From an uncultured Clostridia bacterium (GTDB taxonomy: Bacteria > Bacillota > Clostridia > Christensenellales > CAG-917): a stretch of DNA of 44,939 nt. The DNA lies in NCBI GenBank assembly GCA_947625225.1, contig CANQNQ010000010.1, positions 1 through 44,939 on the forward strand. The letters are read 5' to 3'. Below the pieces are notes generated by a model, which saw only the letters and a program-made list of their open reading frames with translations, ran no database searches and was not told where the DNA came from. Positions within the stretch are counted from its first letter, which is position 1. Every line of letters begins with the position of its first letter. Below, one piece after another: positions 1-9,081 of the stretch. The position numbers were made by a program, and so were the translations under genes.

Positions 1-1233
1 GAAAAAGTAAACGCAGATGCAACAAGAAACCGACGTTGTACGGCGATGAATGTTGCATCTGAAGCCGTTTGCAATTTATAAGCGCTTGTGTTCTTGGGAA
101 GCAAGCTGTGCGCCTGCTTCCATAAAAGAACGCCGCGCTTATTGCATTTCTCCGCGCACAAAAAAATAACGCTTCACAATTCGCATTTGTCTTTCGGGCG
201 GGGCAGGAACAAAAATGCTCATGGCTCGCTATTTTTTTGTGCTTGGGTTGCGTCCTGCGGACGTTTTTTAGTTGCGCCGAATGAAAATTTCGCTTGCGCT
301 CAATTTTGCGCAAACGTTGCTCCGCTCGTGAATTGAAGAAGTGGAGATATAAATAAAACCTCGCACAGGGGTTTTATTTTTTATATAATTTTTTGTGAAC
401 TTCGCTTCGCTTGCGGTGGCTTCGTCCCGCTGTCGGCTGCGCCGCCACCGCCACCGTAAGGGCTTGCAAGCCAAGGAAACCTTTGCTTGCAAGGATTTCA
501 AAATCTTGCTATTTTTTGTGCTTGGGTTACGTCCTGCGGACGTTTTTTTAGTTGCGCCGGATGAAAATTTCGCTTACGCTCAATTTTGCGCAAACGTTGC
601 TCCGCTCACGCAAATGTAAATTTGTAATTAAACTTAAAGTCACGAAAAAATTTGATATTTTTATATGCTTTTCTCAAATTTCGCTTCGCTTGCGATGGCT
701 GTGTCCCACTGTCGGCTGCGCCGCCACCGCCACCGTAAGGGCTTGCAAGCCAAGTAAACCTTTGCTTGCAAGGATTTCAAAATCTTGCTCTTTTTTTTGT
801 GCTTGGGTTACGTCCTGCGGACGTTTTTTAATTGCGCCGGATGAAAATTTCGCTTTTCCTCTCAAGGGGACGTGAGCAACACCGCTTGAAATGTTAAATT
901 TGACAATGGCAAATGTAACATTTTTGCTCCGTCCCCAATTTTGAGCAAACGTTGTGCAGATTCGCTTACGCGAAGTCTTGCACGGCGGGAGTTCCGTCCC
1001 CACTCAAAAATGTTGCGCACTCATACCTCGCCTGTTCGGCAAAGTGATCAAAAGCGCTACGCAATTTTATCGCTTCTACGCGATTTTACATCACGAAATC
1101 ACTGCGTAATTTTGCGGGGTAAGGCCGGGGAGCGGCCGCCCTTGGCGGCTGAGGGGATCGCCTTTCATCTCCTTCCTTACTTCCACCCGGTCGTACTCCC
1201 ATCCAAACGACTATCAGTTAATTTAACTATATA
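1..1233. other. gene-poor region with degenerate repeats
   Basis: No convincing gene was found in this stretch. The open frames seen here carry no recognisable domain, lack ribosome binding sites, and repeat the same peptide fragments because the DNA itself is repeated. The region holds a 10-bp inverted repeat (14-23 with 52-61), the ~280-bp tandem repeat listed separately, and short palindromes such as TTCGCTTACGCGAA near 961-974 and GCCGCC-CTT-GGCGGC near 1135-1150. It looks like decayed or repeat-rich intergenic DNA. Confidence 0.6.
229..860. repeat. ~280-bp tandem repeat, about 2.3 copies
   Basis: Two blocks alternate. Block A occurs at 229-330, 509-610 and, truncated, at 788-856. Block B occurs at 398-510 and 676-789. 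Equivalent positions are spaced 278-280 bp apart. Copies differ by scattered substitutions, so the duplication is not very recent. Block A contains the hairpin (A)CGTCC-TGC-GGACG(T) followed by six or seven T, which resembles an intrinsic terminator. Block B contains the palindrome CTTGCAAG twice. The last copy of block A diverges after about 856. No coding function is apparent. Confidence 0.85.
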
Positions 1234-1262
1234 AAAAGCGCGGCGGGGAGCGTCGCGCTTTT
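1234..1262 (-). terminator. intrinsic terminator downstream of gdhA
   Basis: A 9-bp GC-rich stem (AAAAGCGCG at 1234-1242, CGCGCTTTT at 1254-1262) encloses an 11-nt loop. On the minus strand it is followed by a U-run, about 100 nt past the gdhA stop. The plus-strand reading has only four T, so minus is the better orientation, although it could act both ways. Confidence 0.6.
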
Positions 1263-1362
1263 GCGTAAATTCACTTTTGCTTTATCAAGTATATTTTGCT
1301 TAAACTGCCGTTTTATCAAACAGAATTTGGAAGATAAACCCCTATTTTGTTCAAATCGCTTA

Positions 1363-2709
1363 TCAATACACGCCTTGGGCGAGCATGGCTTCGGCGACCT
1401 TTTTGAAGCCTGCTAGGTTGGCGCCGGCGACCAGGTTGTATTCCATGCCGTACGCGTCCAGCGTGTCGCAGATCTTGGCGTGGATATTGCTCATGATGGT
1501 GTGCAATTTTTCGTCGACTTCCTGCGCGGACCAGCTGAGGCGTTCGCTGTTCTGAGACATTTCCAGACCCGACGTTGCGACGCCGCCCGCGTTGACCGCC
1601 TTTGAGGGCGCCACTATCACGCCGTGCTGTTGCAGGTAGGCGATCGCCTCGTTGGTGGAGGGCATATTTGCGACCTCATTGAGCACGGGCACGCCGAGTT
1701 TGACCATTGCTTGGGCGTCCTCGATGTGGATCTCGTTTTGTGTGGCGCAGGGCATATATATATCCGCTTTGACGTTTCCCCAAGGCTTTTTGCCCGCGAT
1801 GAACTTGCAGCCGAACTTGTCGGAGTAGTCCTGCACGCGGTTGCGGTTGGAGGAGCGCATCTCCAGCATATAGTCCACTTTTTCGCCGCTTACGCCGTCC
1901 TCGTCGTAGACGTATCCGTCGGGACCGGAGATGGTCAGCACCTTGCCGCCCAGCTCGGATATCTTCTTTGCGGCGCCCCATGCGACGTTGCCGAATCCGG
2001 ACAGGCAGAAGGTCTTGCCCTTGATGCTTTCGCCCTGATGCGCCAGCACGTCCACCAAAAAGTACGTTGCGCCGTAGCCCGTGGCTTCGGGGCGGATGAG
2101 GGAGCCGCCGTAGCTGAGTCCCTTGCCTGTCAGCACGCCGTTTTTGTAGTCGCCGACTATCTTTTTATACTGTCCGAACAAAAAGCCTATCTCTCTGCCG
2201 CCCACGCCTATGTCGCCTGCGGGGACGTCCATATCGGGACCGATGTGGCGATACAGCTCGTTCATAAAGGATTGGCAGAAGCGCATTATTTCCGAATCGG
2301 ACTTGCCTGTGGGGTCGAAGTCGCTGCCGCCCTTTGCGCCGCCCATGGGCAGTGAAGTGAGCGAGTTTTTGAAGGTCTGCTCGAACGAAAGGAACTTCAT
2401 CATATCCAGATCCACGTCCTTGTGGAAGCGCAGGCCGCCCTTGTAAGGACCTATCGCGTTGTTGAATTGGATACGGAAACCTCTGTTGACATGGTAAACG
2501 CCCTTGTCGTCCATCCAGGGCACGCGGAACATGATCTGGCGGTCGGGTTCGACCATTCTTTCAAGTATGCAGAACTTTCTGAGCGTCTCCTCATTCTGTT
2601 CGACGGCGGGGCCTATGGAGCCCAGCACCTCTGTTACGGTCTGCATAAACTGCGGTTGGTTGGGATTTTTTTGAGCGGTCTGTTGGATCACATCTGAAAT
2701 ATAAGACAT
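1363..2709 (-). CDS. gdhA: NADP-specific glutamate dehydrogenase
   Basis: Catalyses reversible reductive amination of 2-oxoglutarate with ammonium to glutamate in the cytoplasm, linking carbon and nitrogen metabolism. The 448 residues match the usual length of the hexameric family I enzyme. The substrate-binding segment GPYKGGLRFH is near residue 87, the catalytic-lysine motif PMGGAKGGSDFDP is at 121-133 (Lys126), and the PAGDIGVG motif with the catalytic Asp is near 163-170. The nucleotide-binding Rossmann loop GFGNVAWGAA starts near 238. The C-terminal segment KAVNAGGVATSGLEMSQNS is typical of family I. The start is set by GGGGG seven bases upstream. It is a single-gene unit with its own promoter and a leader hairpin. 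Intact, with no oddities seen. Confidence 0.97.
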   Translation of the reverse strand: MSYISDVIQQTAQKNPNQPQFMQTVTEVLGSIGPAVEQNEETLRKFCILERMVEPDRQIMFRVPWMDDKGVYHVNRGFRIQFNNAIGPYKGGLRFHKDVDLDMMKFLSFEQTFKNSLTSLPMGGAKGGSDFDPTGKSDSEIMRFCQSFMNELYRHIGPDMDVPAGDIGVGGREIGFLFGQYKKIVGDYKNGVLTGKGLSYGGSLIRPEATGYGATYFLVDVLAHQGESIKGKTFCLSGFGNVAWGAAKKISELGGKVLTISGPDGYVYDEDGVSGEKVDYMLEMRSSNRNRVQDYSDKFGCKFIAGKKPWGNVKADIYMPCATQNEIHIEDAQAMVKLGVPVLNEVANMPSTNEAIAYLQQHGVIVAPSKAVNAGGVATSGLEMSQNSERLSWSAQEVDEKLHTIMSNIHAKICDTLDAYGMEYNLVAGANLAGFKKVAEAMLAQGVY

Positions 2710-2725
2710 ATTTTACCCCCATATT

Positions 2726-2740
2726 GGGCGCTCGGCGCCC
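2726..2740 (-). promoter_or_regulatory. leader hairpin of gdhA
   Basis: A perfect 6-bp GC stem (GGGCGC/GCGCCC) with a 3-nt loop lies in the inferred 5' leader of gdhA, between the promoter and the ribosome binding site. It could stabilise the mRNA or affect translation. It has no U-run and is not a terminator. Confidence 0.4.
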
Positions 2741-2752
2741 TTCGTTGCTAAA

Positions 2753-2781
2753 ATAATACACCTTTGAAAATCGGTATTCAA
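2753..2781 (-). promoter_or_regulatory. sigma-A-type promoter of gdhA
   Basis: On the minus strand, TTGAAT (2781-2776) and TATTAT (2758-2753) are separated by exactly 17 bp. They sit about 45 nt upstream of the gdhA start codon. Confidence 0.65.
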
Positions 2782-2931
2782 TAGGGCAGTATATGCTTTT
2801 GGGAGAGATAACGGCACAGATGTCGCAAATTGTGCAAAAATCCCGCGGGTATTTTTGGACAAAAAAACGCAAAGTTTCCGTGTGTTTATTCACAATAACA
2901 GCGTACGCAAAAAAAATATGCAAATTTCATA

Positions 2932-2960
2932 TTGAAATTGTAAACATAATATGCTATTAT
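2932..2960 (+). promoter_or_regulatory. sigma-A-type promoter of the membrane-protein pair
   Basis: TTGAAA (2932-2937) and TATTAT (2955-2960) are separated by 17 bp, about 80 nt upstream of the ATG at 3039. Confidence 0.65.
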
Positions 2961-3038
2961 ATAAAAGTAAAAAAGCAGGCACGCGTGTATGCGCCCGACA
3001 AACGCATACGCAAATGCAAAAAAAACAAGGAGAAAGTT

Positions 3039-5684
3039 ATGAGGCAACAGGATCAACAGACTAAAAAGGTCAAGCTGTATCGCACCCTCAAGGTGTTGTT
3101 CTACTTCCTTGGCCTGCCGCTGTTCATTTTTGCTGTGTTCATCACGGCAATCAGGTTCCTCGGGAACGATCCCTTTGGCGGAACGAGCAACTTCACTTCG
3201 TCTTTGGGCTTCCTTATGGGCTATGAGCAGCTGTTCACTTCTCACGCGATGCTCGGCGTATGGCTGGCATTCGCCGTATGGTTGGTTATTTCCATCATTC
3301 ATCTCATTCTCAGCAAAACCGTAAAGAGCCGTCGCGTAAGAATGTTCGCAGTTGTGGCTGTATGTTTGGTTGTATTGCTGGGCGGTTCGTTGGTGATGGA
3401 CGCTGTGTTTGACGCACAGATCACCTCCATACAGGAAAACGCCCCCGACGGAGTTGTCGTTGACGACTACAAGACGCAGTTGTCGTACTACCGCAGGGTT
3501 TCCGCCAACAAAGCGGGCGAGGGCTTGACGGACAAGCTTATCGACCAGGTGGAGCAACTTTGCAGAGTGTACAACGTCCAAATGGGCGGCATCGACAAGA
3601 GGGGCACCGCGGGCAACACGGCAAACAAGCCCATCACGTACTACAACGTGATCGACGATGAAGGCAACATCGGCGTTGACATCAGCTTTAAGCTCAATTC
3701 CGAGACGGGTCTGTACGCGCTGGACGTCGATCCCGACGGCAACCAAATTGCGGCGGGCGACGGCGAGATAACCAAGGACGTCGAGGGCAAGCAACTTGTC
3801 AGACTTATGCCCGACGGCAGCGGCAACCTCGTCATCAACGGCACCGTGTACTCCCACTACTTCTATGTGGAGCGCGCCGGCTCCAACGGCACCGCGATCT
3901 ACGAGTGGTACGCCAAGGACCTCATGCCCGAATTCTATGACGGCGTGTACGGCGAGGGTTACTACAACGAGAGCGGACTGTTCAGCGACGGCTACATCCC
4001 CGGTCTCAACAATGTGCTGAGCATACTTGAGCAGTACTATGAGGCGCAGGCGGCTATCGCGGCCGGCGAAGCGCTGCAAGGCCCCGACAGCTACACCACG
4101 ATATATCCCGGCATCCTTGCGGACGCTGCCGAAAAGCGTGAGCAGTACTACAAGGGCGAGATCCCCGATCCCGACACCGGCGAATATGCGGACGAATGGC
4201 TGCAGGCATACTACACTCAGGACGCAGACCTGGAGGCAAGGTTCTCCATCACTCGTCCCGAGCTGGACGCACTGATTGCTCAGGTGGGCGCGCTGCTTGG
4301 CGACAACAGCTTGTTTGACTTGCTGTTTGTCGATCCCGACGCACTCCTTGACGGAATCGGCGTTGGCAGCATAGTCAGCGGATTCCTCCATCAGTCGCTC
4401 AGCGCGTTGATCGGCCAACTCAATGATGGCATGAGCCTCACGACTCTCATCACCAGCTTTGGTGGCAGCGCCTCAACCGCCGCTACCGCAGTTGAGTGGA
4501 TAGGCAGGCTTACGGGTCATGAAGATTTGAAGGACGCATACATCGTCTTCTCTTACAAATCCTGGAACGCGACTCTCGGCTCAGACAAAACGAAGATCAA
4601 ACCCAACCTCTTCCTGGCAGTTGTGGCAGGCGATCCTGCCGGACCAGAGGGTGAGTCCCATATGTATGATGCCACCGATCCCGCAAACGTGTTGTTGGAC
4701 GTTGATATGAGCAAGGAACTCCTCGGCGAAGAGGACGGCAATCCCGATTATGCGTTCGACCTCGATCACCTCAGCGCATTCCTCAATCTTGCGCTCAACA
4801 AGCTCGTATCCGGCAACATCAAGGGCACCGTTGACACAGTGATCAATCTGCTCAAGCAACTCAACCTGCTGGTCACCACAATGGACGTTGACGGCGAGCT
4901 TTACACCGGCATCGAGATCGCCGGCATCAAGATCCCGCTTATCAATGCCGCAGGTCAATTCGACATCGACGTGAATGGCATTTTGATGAACCTGCTCAAG
5001 GGTTACTACAGCTATCAGTCCATCGCCATCAAGCCCGTGTGGGAGTTCTACACCTGGTATGACGAGGGCGCTGACGAAAATTATATGGCCGCCGCATGGT
5101 GGTATCAGCAATTCCAGAGAGCGGAGTACGAGGCTGTTGTGTACAGCAACATGATCGGCTCCACCATCCTCGGCGACAACCTCGGCGACGGTTCCTATCC
5201 CGCGTCCTTCGGCATTTCCGATCTGACGGCGATAAGGCAATTGCAAACCGACCTGTCCTATCAGCCCGTCTACTTCCCGCTGTTCGGTCTGCGCGATATG
5301 ATGTTGATATTCTCCGGCATCGTAGTGCTGTTCTACTTCCTCAGCTTTGTCGCTGCAGAGAAGGAGGAGCAATATGCCACCGGTAAGGCTATCGGCAAAG
5401 AGCGTCAGAAGGAATTGATCGAGGAGATCGAGGGCCACGAGCACGCGCACACCACCGCGGCGCCCATAGGAACTGCGGGCGTGGTAAGCGCCGGCGCACA
5501 CGAAGTTGCGGAGGAAACTCCCGTTACGCACAAGAGCGCGAGCGAGATCAAGGCGGAAGCCGAAGCTATAAAAGCGGAGACGGAAGCCGTCAAGGCGGAG
5601 ATAAAGGCTGTCAAGGCCGCAAAAGTCGCCCAGGAGAAAGCCGCCGTGCCTGTAAAAGCAAAATCTGACAAGGGGGTGAAGTGA
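3039..5684 (+). CDS. large membrane protein of unknown function, first of a pair
   Basis: No known family was recognised. The start at 3039 is set by AAGGAG 5-10 bases upstream; the frame stays open further upstream but without a signal. The 881-residue product has three predicted transmembrane segments near 19-40, 70-91 and 102-122. A long, probably extracytoplasmic region of about 620 residues follows, rich in Asp, Gly and Tyr. A last membrane segment lies near 750-772, and the tail of ~110 residues is charged. The tail carries near-heptad Ala/Lys/Glu repeats (EAIKAET, EAVKAEI, KAVKAAK), suggesting a helical or coiled-coil cytoplasmic extension. The next gene starts 1 nt after its stop and encodes a protein with the same topology, so the two probably form one complex. 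It could be a surface assembly or transport component, but the sequence does not decide. Confidence 0.85.
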   Translation: MRQQDQQTKKVKLYRTLKVLFYFLGLPLFIFAVFITAIRFLGNDPFGGTSNFTSSLGFLMGYEQLFTSHAMLGVWLAFAVWLVISIIHLILSKTVKSRRVRMFAVVAVCLVVLLGGSLVMDAVFDAQITSIQENAPDGVVVDDYKTQLSYYRRVSANKAGEGLTDKLIDQVEQLCRVYNVQMGGIDKRGTAGNTANKPITYYNVIDDEGNIGVDISFKLNSETGLYALDVDPDGNQIAAGDGEITKDVEGKQLVRLMPDGSGNLVINGTVYSHYFYVERAGSNGTAIYEWYAKDLMPEFYDGVYGEGYYNESGLFSDGYIPGLNNVLSILEQYYEAQAAIAAGEALQGPDSYTTIYPGILADAAEKREQYYKGEIPDPDTGEYADEWLQAYYTQDADLEARFSITRPELDALIAQVGALLGDNSLFDLLFVDPDALLDGIGVGSIVSGFLHQSLSALIGQLNDGMSLTTLITSFGGSASTAATAVEWIGRLTGHEDLKDAYIVFSYKSWNATLGSDKTKIKPNLFLAVVAGDPAGPEGESHMYDATDPANVLLDVDMSKELLGEEDGNPDYAFDLDHLSAFLNLALNKLVSGNIKGTVDTVINLLKQLNLLVTTMDVDGELYTGIEIAGIKIPLINAAGQFDIDVNGILMNLLKGYYSYQSIAIKPVWEFYTWYDEGADENYMAAAWWYQQFQRAEYEAVVYSNMIGSTILGDNLGDGSYPASFGISDLTAIRQLQTDLSYQPVYFPLFGLRDMMLIFSGIVVLFYFLSFVAAEKEEQYATGKAIGKERQKELIEEIEGHEHAHTTAAPIGTAGVVSAGAHEVAEETPVTHKSASEIKAEAEAIKAETEAVKAEIKAVKAAKVAQEKAAVPVKAKSDKGVK

Positions 5685-5685
5685 T

Positions 5686-7641
5686 ATGAGCGATAAGACC
5701 GTGAAAAAGCCTGAAAAGGATATAAGAAACAACATCAAGGAAACCGAGTTGCTCAATCGCGACAAGGAGGGACGTATAATCCCCGAAGCATTCCCCGTGA
5801 GCGAAAGCACCAAAAAGGATCAACGCAAGACCTCCGTGGCATACACCGCGTTTGCAGTGATACTGTATCTGCTGGCTGTGCTGCCCATCATAGGCGTCAC
5901 GCTTGTGCTTGCCATCAAGAGCTACCAGCTGGTGCCGTACTATTCCTTCTGGCCCTTTATCGCAACGATAGTGGTTGGCGTGTTCATGCTGATATTCGTG
6001 GTGGTCACGCTTATAGTCACCAGAAAGAGCACCAAGTCAAGCATATTGGGACAGACCGCCAAGGTGGTGTTCACCTACGTGTTCCTCACCTCGTTCATCG
6101 GCGTGCTGATGACCTACGTCTTCCCCGACATCATAGCAATGGCAACGCAGAACACGCTGTATGCGGAGGATCTGTATTACAATGCGGAGTCCCAGATGGA
6201 GTTCAATGCCAAGCTGGATCGCGACTTCATGATGTACAACCTGCTCGCAGGCAACCTCAACGAGTTTGACGAGGACGGCAACATCGCCGACCATGGCGAC
6301 TTCTCTTACCAGACTCTGTCCGCTCGCGAAGAGGGCAGCGGCGGCCAATTGCTGAGATATGTCAACGAGGACATCGAGACCAGCTATCAGGGTTGGCTTG
6401 AGCTGTACAGCACCGAGAGAGATGACGCTGCAAATCTGGACAACTTCTACAACGGCGTTATGTGGGATATGGAATACGATGATCCCACCAGATTCGAGCT
6501 GTACAACTTCATCTATGAAAACTATGTGTTGAACGACTTCGACTATGCGCTTGGCAACAACATCGAAAGACGCTGCTTCGCGCTGGCGATCCTCGACTAC
6601 ATCTACGAGAACTACGACTACGAAGGTCTGCTCAGGGAAGGCTTTGCCAATCCCAGAGTCAAGGAACTGTTCGACAAGCAATTTGACAGCTTCCAGCAGG
6701 ACGGCTACAACACACTTGACGACTCTCTGTTGCTGTACGCACAGATGAAGGGTCGTATGACGGTGCCCGTGGTGCTGCGCCTCATCCTCAACGAGGGTTG
6801 GTCTTATTCGCAGCCCGCTATGACCGAGGACGGCACTTGGCAGTATGACAACGAGGGCAACTTCCTGTACACCATGTACGATCCCGCCTATGTGGAGGCA
6901 TACAAGGAGAACGGCGGCACCTTCGAGTATACCGGCGGCACTCTGATCGGCTTTGACGGCGAGCTCAACTACGGCTTTGATGAGAACGGCTGGCAGATCT
7001 TCGAAAACGGCTACTACAAGCGCAAGATGACCTGGCTGGTGCTGGATATGCAGGGCACTCCTATGGACCTGACCAGCGTGGATATGACCACAAGCGGTCC
7101 TCTTGGCGACCTGTCCTCCACCATCGTGGGCGTCCTCAACAACATGGGCACCCTCACCGACGCGGTGGGCGATCTGGTCACCGAAGACCTTAAGGATGTC
7201 ATACAATACGCCACCAACGGCGCCAACCTGCGCATAAGCCTGTATATCGACGACGCAAATCAACTGCAGATCAAGATAGTGCCTATGAACGTGGTGTACG
7301 GCATGCTGGGCTATCAGTACGCAAGCTGGGTGCAGTCCAACAACCTGCTGACTGCGGTCATCAACGTGATGAACGCACGCGATTGGCTGCTCATCTTCGG
7401 CGGCGTCGGCGCAGTGATACTCATTGCAGTCGGCGTGCTGCGCGAGTGCGGCAAGAAGACCCGCGAGCGCACCGAGGTCTCCCGCGACAGGATCCGCCGC
7501 GCCAACTCCACCCCCGAAGCCCCCAAGGCACAGGAGGAGAAGAAGGCCGACAAGAAAGTCGAGGAAAAGAAGGCCGAGGAAAAGAAGGCAAACGAACAGG
7601 TCAAAAGATCTACCAACAGGAAGATCCAGTCCGTGAGATGA
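5686..7641 (+). CDS. large membrane protein of unknown function, second of a pair
   Basis: No known family was recognised. The start codon follows the preceding stop by 1 nt, with the SD-like AAGGGGGTGA inside the end of the upstream gene, so translation is probably coupled. The 651-residue product has membrane segments near 46-72, 84-108 and 125-146. It then has an ectodomain of about 420 residues rich in acidic and Tyr/Asn residues, a C-terminal membrane segment near 566-588, and a Lys/Glu/Ala-rich tail with repeated EEKKA units. This layout (three N-terminal segments, a large ectodomain, one C-terminal segment, a charged helical tail) mirrors the upstream protein, although no long sequence identity is visible by eye. 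A heteromeric envelope complex is the simplest reading. A strong terminator follows at once, closing a two-gene operon. Confidence 0.85.
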   Translation: MSDKTVKKPEKDIRNNIKETELLNRDKEGRIIPEAFPVSESTKKDQRKTSVAYTAFAVILYLLAVLPIIGVTLVLAIKSYQLVPYYSFWPFIATIVVGVFMLIFVVVTLIVTRKSTKSSILGQTAKVVFTYVFLTSFIGVLMTYVFPDIIAMATQNTLYAEDLYYNAESQMEFNAKLDRDFMMYNLLAGNLNEFDEDGNIADHGDFSYQTLSAREEGSGGQLLRYVNEDIETSYQGWLELYSTERDDAANLDNFYNGVMWDMEYDDPTRFELYNFIYENYVLNDFDYALGNNIERRCFALAILDYIYENYDYEGLLREGFANPRVKELFDKQFDSFQQDGYNTLDDSLLLYAQMKGRMTVPVVLRLILNEGWSYSQPAMTEDGTWQYDNEGNFLYTMYDPAYVEAYKENGGTFEYTGGTLIGFDGELNYGFDENGWQIFENGYYKRKMTWLVLDMQGTPMDLTSVDMTTSGPLGDLSSTIVGVLNNMGTLTDAVGDLVTEDLKDVIQYATNGANLRISLYIDDANQLQIKIVPMNVVYGMLGYQYASWVQSNNLLTAVINVMNARDWLLIFGGVGAVILIAVGVLRECGKKTRERTEVSRDRIRRANSTPEAPKAQEEKKADKKVEEKKAEEKKANEQVKRSTNRKIQSVR

Positions 7642-7662
7642 CGCTCACAGCGTAAAACGACA

Positions 7663-7690
7663 GGCGCGGCGAACATTCGCCGCGCCTTTT
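7663..7690 (+). terminator. intrinsic terminator of the membrane-protein operon
   Basis: A 9-bp perfect stem GGCGCGGCG/CGCCGCGCC (7663-7671, 7678-7686) with a 6-nt loop is followed by TTTT, 22 nt after the stop codon at 7641. Confidence 0.8.
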
Positions 7691-7749
7691 GCGTACAAAA
7701 AAATGTTTTATATTGCGCATTGTTTTGCGTAAAACGCGCGTTTGGAAAA

Positions 7750-7777
7750 ATAAAAGGGCAGGCGCTGCCTGCCTTTT
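7750..7777 (-). terminator. intrinsic terminator of the U32/phosphoribosyltransferase operon
   Basis: A perfect 7-bp stem GGCAGGC/GCCTGCC (7757-7763, 7767-7773) with a 3-nt loop. On the minus strand it is followed by CTTTTATTTTT. It lies about 90 nt past the stop of the U32 gene. Confidence 0.75.
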
Positions 7778-7886
7778 GGCGCGTTTTGCCGCCACTCACT
7801 CGCCCTTTTTGAGCAATAATCGCGGCAGAGGATACCCTGCCTTTTTGTGCGTTTTGTCGTCCCTCACGCGCCCTTTTTGAGCAATA
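7768..7886. repeat. 51-bp direct repeat at the 3' end of the U32 gene
   Basis: The segments 7768-7818 and 7836-7886 are imperfect copies offset by 68 bp. The right copy contains the last codons and stop of the U32 gene. The left copy repeats that end, including a CTCAAAAAGGGCG segment and a stop, beyond the gene. This looks like a small tandem duplication of the gene's 3' end. Confidence 0.7.
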
Positions 7887-9078
7887 TATCGCCCTCAAGC
7901 AGCGGCAGGGGGCAGTCAAAGCCGTACAGCTTTTGCACAAGCTTCGCGTCGTCCGTGACGCTCATATCCTCTATAAGCGTTATGTCGCCAACGCTCAGCG
8001 TGCGGCCGTTCAGCGCGCGGTCGGGGGACAGCACGCTCAGCACGTCGCCCGTCCTGAAGCGGTTGCGCATCTCCACCGTGACGCGCCCGTTTTCCCAACT
8101 TACCACCTGCGCGATAAAGCTGTCCTTCTCGTGCGTGCGGGGGATGTCGTAGCTGAATGTGTCGGGGTTGTCGCCCTCGAAAAACGCCTCCGTGTATGGG
8201 CGATGGGACATGTTGTCAAGTATCGCCTGATACTTGTCTATGTCCTCAATTTTGCCGCAGCGCAGGCAGTCGTCTATCGCGCCCCTGTATGCGGCGGCGA
8301 CTCCCGCGACGTAGTATTCGCTCTTCATTCGCCCCTCCACTTTGAAAGAGCTTACGCCCGCTTCCATCAGCTGGGGTATGCGGGACAGCAGGTTGAGGTC
8401 TTTGCTGTTCATGAAGTAAGTGTAGCGCGCGTCCTCCTCGATGTGCAGCGGGTCGTCGGGGCGCTCGTGCTCCACAAGCGCGTACTGCCATCTGCAGGGC
8501 TGCGCGCACTCGCCGCGGTTGGAGCTCCTGCCCGTAAAGTAGGAGGACAGCAGGCATCTGCCGCTTATGCCCATGCACATCGCGCCGTGCACAAACGCCT
8601 CCAACTGCATATCGGGGACGTCGGCGTGTATGCGCTTTATCTCATCAATCGACACTTCACGCGCCAAAACAATGCGTTCAACACCCTGTTTCTGCCAAAA
8701 CTTCACCGCATACGAGTTGGTGACGTTCGCCTGCGTGGACAGATGTATGGCAAGTGACGGCGCCACGCTTCTGCACAGTTCCAGCAGCCCCGCGTCCGCA
8801 ATAAGCACAGCGTCCGCCTTCAGCTGCGCAAGGATATCAAAAAACTCCGCCGCTGTACGCAGGTCGGAATTTTTTGCGATTATGTTGACCGTCACGTACA
8901 CTTTTTTGCCAAGTGAGTGGGCGTAGGCTATCCCTTCGCCAAGCTCGTCCGCGGTAAAGTTGTCCGCGTACGCGCGCAGGGACAGCGCTTTGCCGCCCGC
9001 ATATACCGCGTCGGCGCCGAAGTGGAAGGCGGTCTTCAGTTTTTTCAAATTGCCCGCAGGCAACAGCAGTTCAGGCAT
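7864..9078 (-). CDS. trhP: U32-family protein, probable prephenate-dependent tRNA U34 hydroxylase
   Basis: The U32 family is often labelled peptidase, but the Bacillus YrrN/YrrO and E. coli YegQ members act in 5-hydroxyuridine formation at tRNA position 34. The 404-residue product begins MPELLLPAGN and has the TIM-barrel-like N-terminal half. It contains the family signature FVHGAMCMGISGRC near 161-174 followed by SSNRGECAQPCRW. These Cys residues are the expected iron-sulfur ligands. Length and motifs fit the YrrO type. It starts 3 nt after the stop of the phosphoribosyltransferase gene with no clear Shine-Dalgarno of its own, implying translational coupling. Its 3' end is duplicated just downstream. 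The family call is firm; the precise tRNA role is carried over from homologues. Confidence 0.88.
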   Translation of the reverse strand: MPELLLPAGNLKKLKTAFHFGADAVYAGGKALSLRAYADNFTADELGEGIAYAHSLGKKVYVTVNIIAKNSDLRTAAEFFDILAQLKADAVLIADAGLLELCRSVAPSLAIHLSTQANVTNSYAVKFWQKQGVERIVLAREVSIDEIKRIHADVPDMQLEAFVHGAMCMGISGRCLLSSYFTGRSSNRGECAQPCRWQYALVEHERPDDPLHIEEDARYTYFMNSKDLNLLSRIPQLMEAGVSSFKVEGRMKSEYYVAGVAAAYRGAIDDCLRCGKIEDIDKYQAILDNMSHRPYTEAFFEGDNPDTFSYDIPRTHEKDSFIAQVVSWENGRVTVEMRNRFRTGDVLSVLSPDRALNGRTLSVGDITLIEDMSVTDDAKLVQKLYGFDCPLPLLEGDILLKKGA

Positions 9079-9081
9079 AGC

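Noticed and set aside
1..81. Frame 1 is open from the first base to a TAA at 79-81 and could be the end of a truncated gene.
   Set aside because: Only 26 codons, no recognisable family, and the segment overlaps an inverted repeat; not enough to call a gene.
88..1234. Several 70-110-codon open frames in the first 1.2 kb.
   Set aside because: They fall in repeated DNA, share repeated peptide pieces as a by-product, and have no RBS or domain.
2886..4418. 510-codon open frame on the minus strand inside the first membrane-protein gene.
   Set aside because: Antisense shadow caused by GC-rich third positions; low-complexity Val/Ala/Leu-rich translation without a domain; the plus-strand gene has promoter, RBS and membrane topology.
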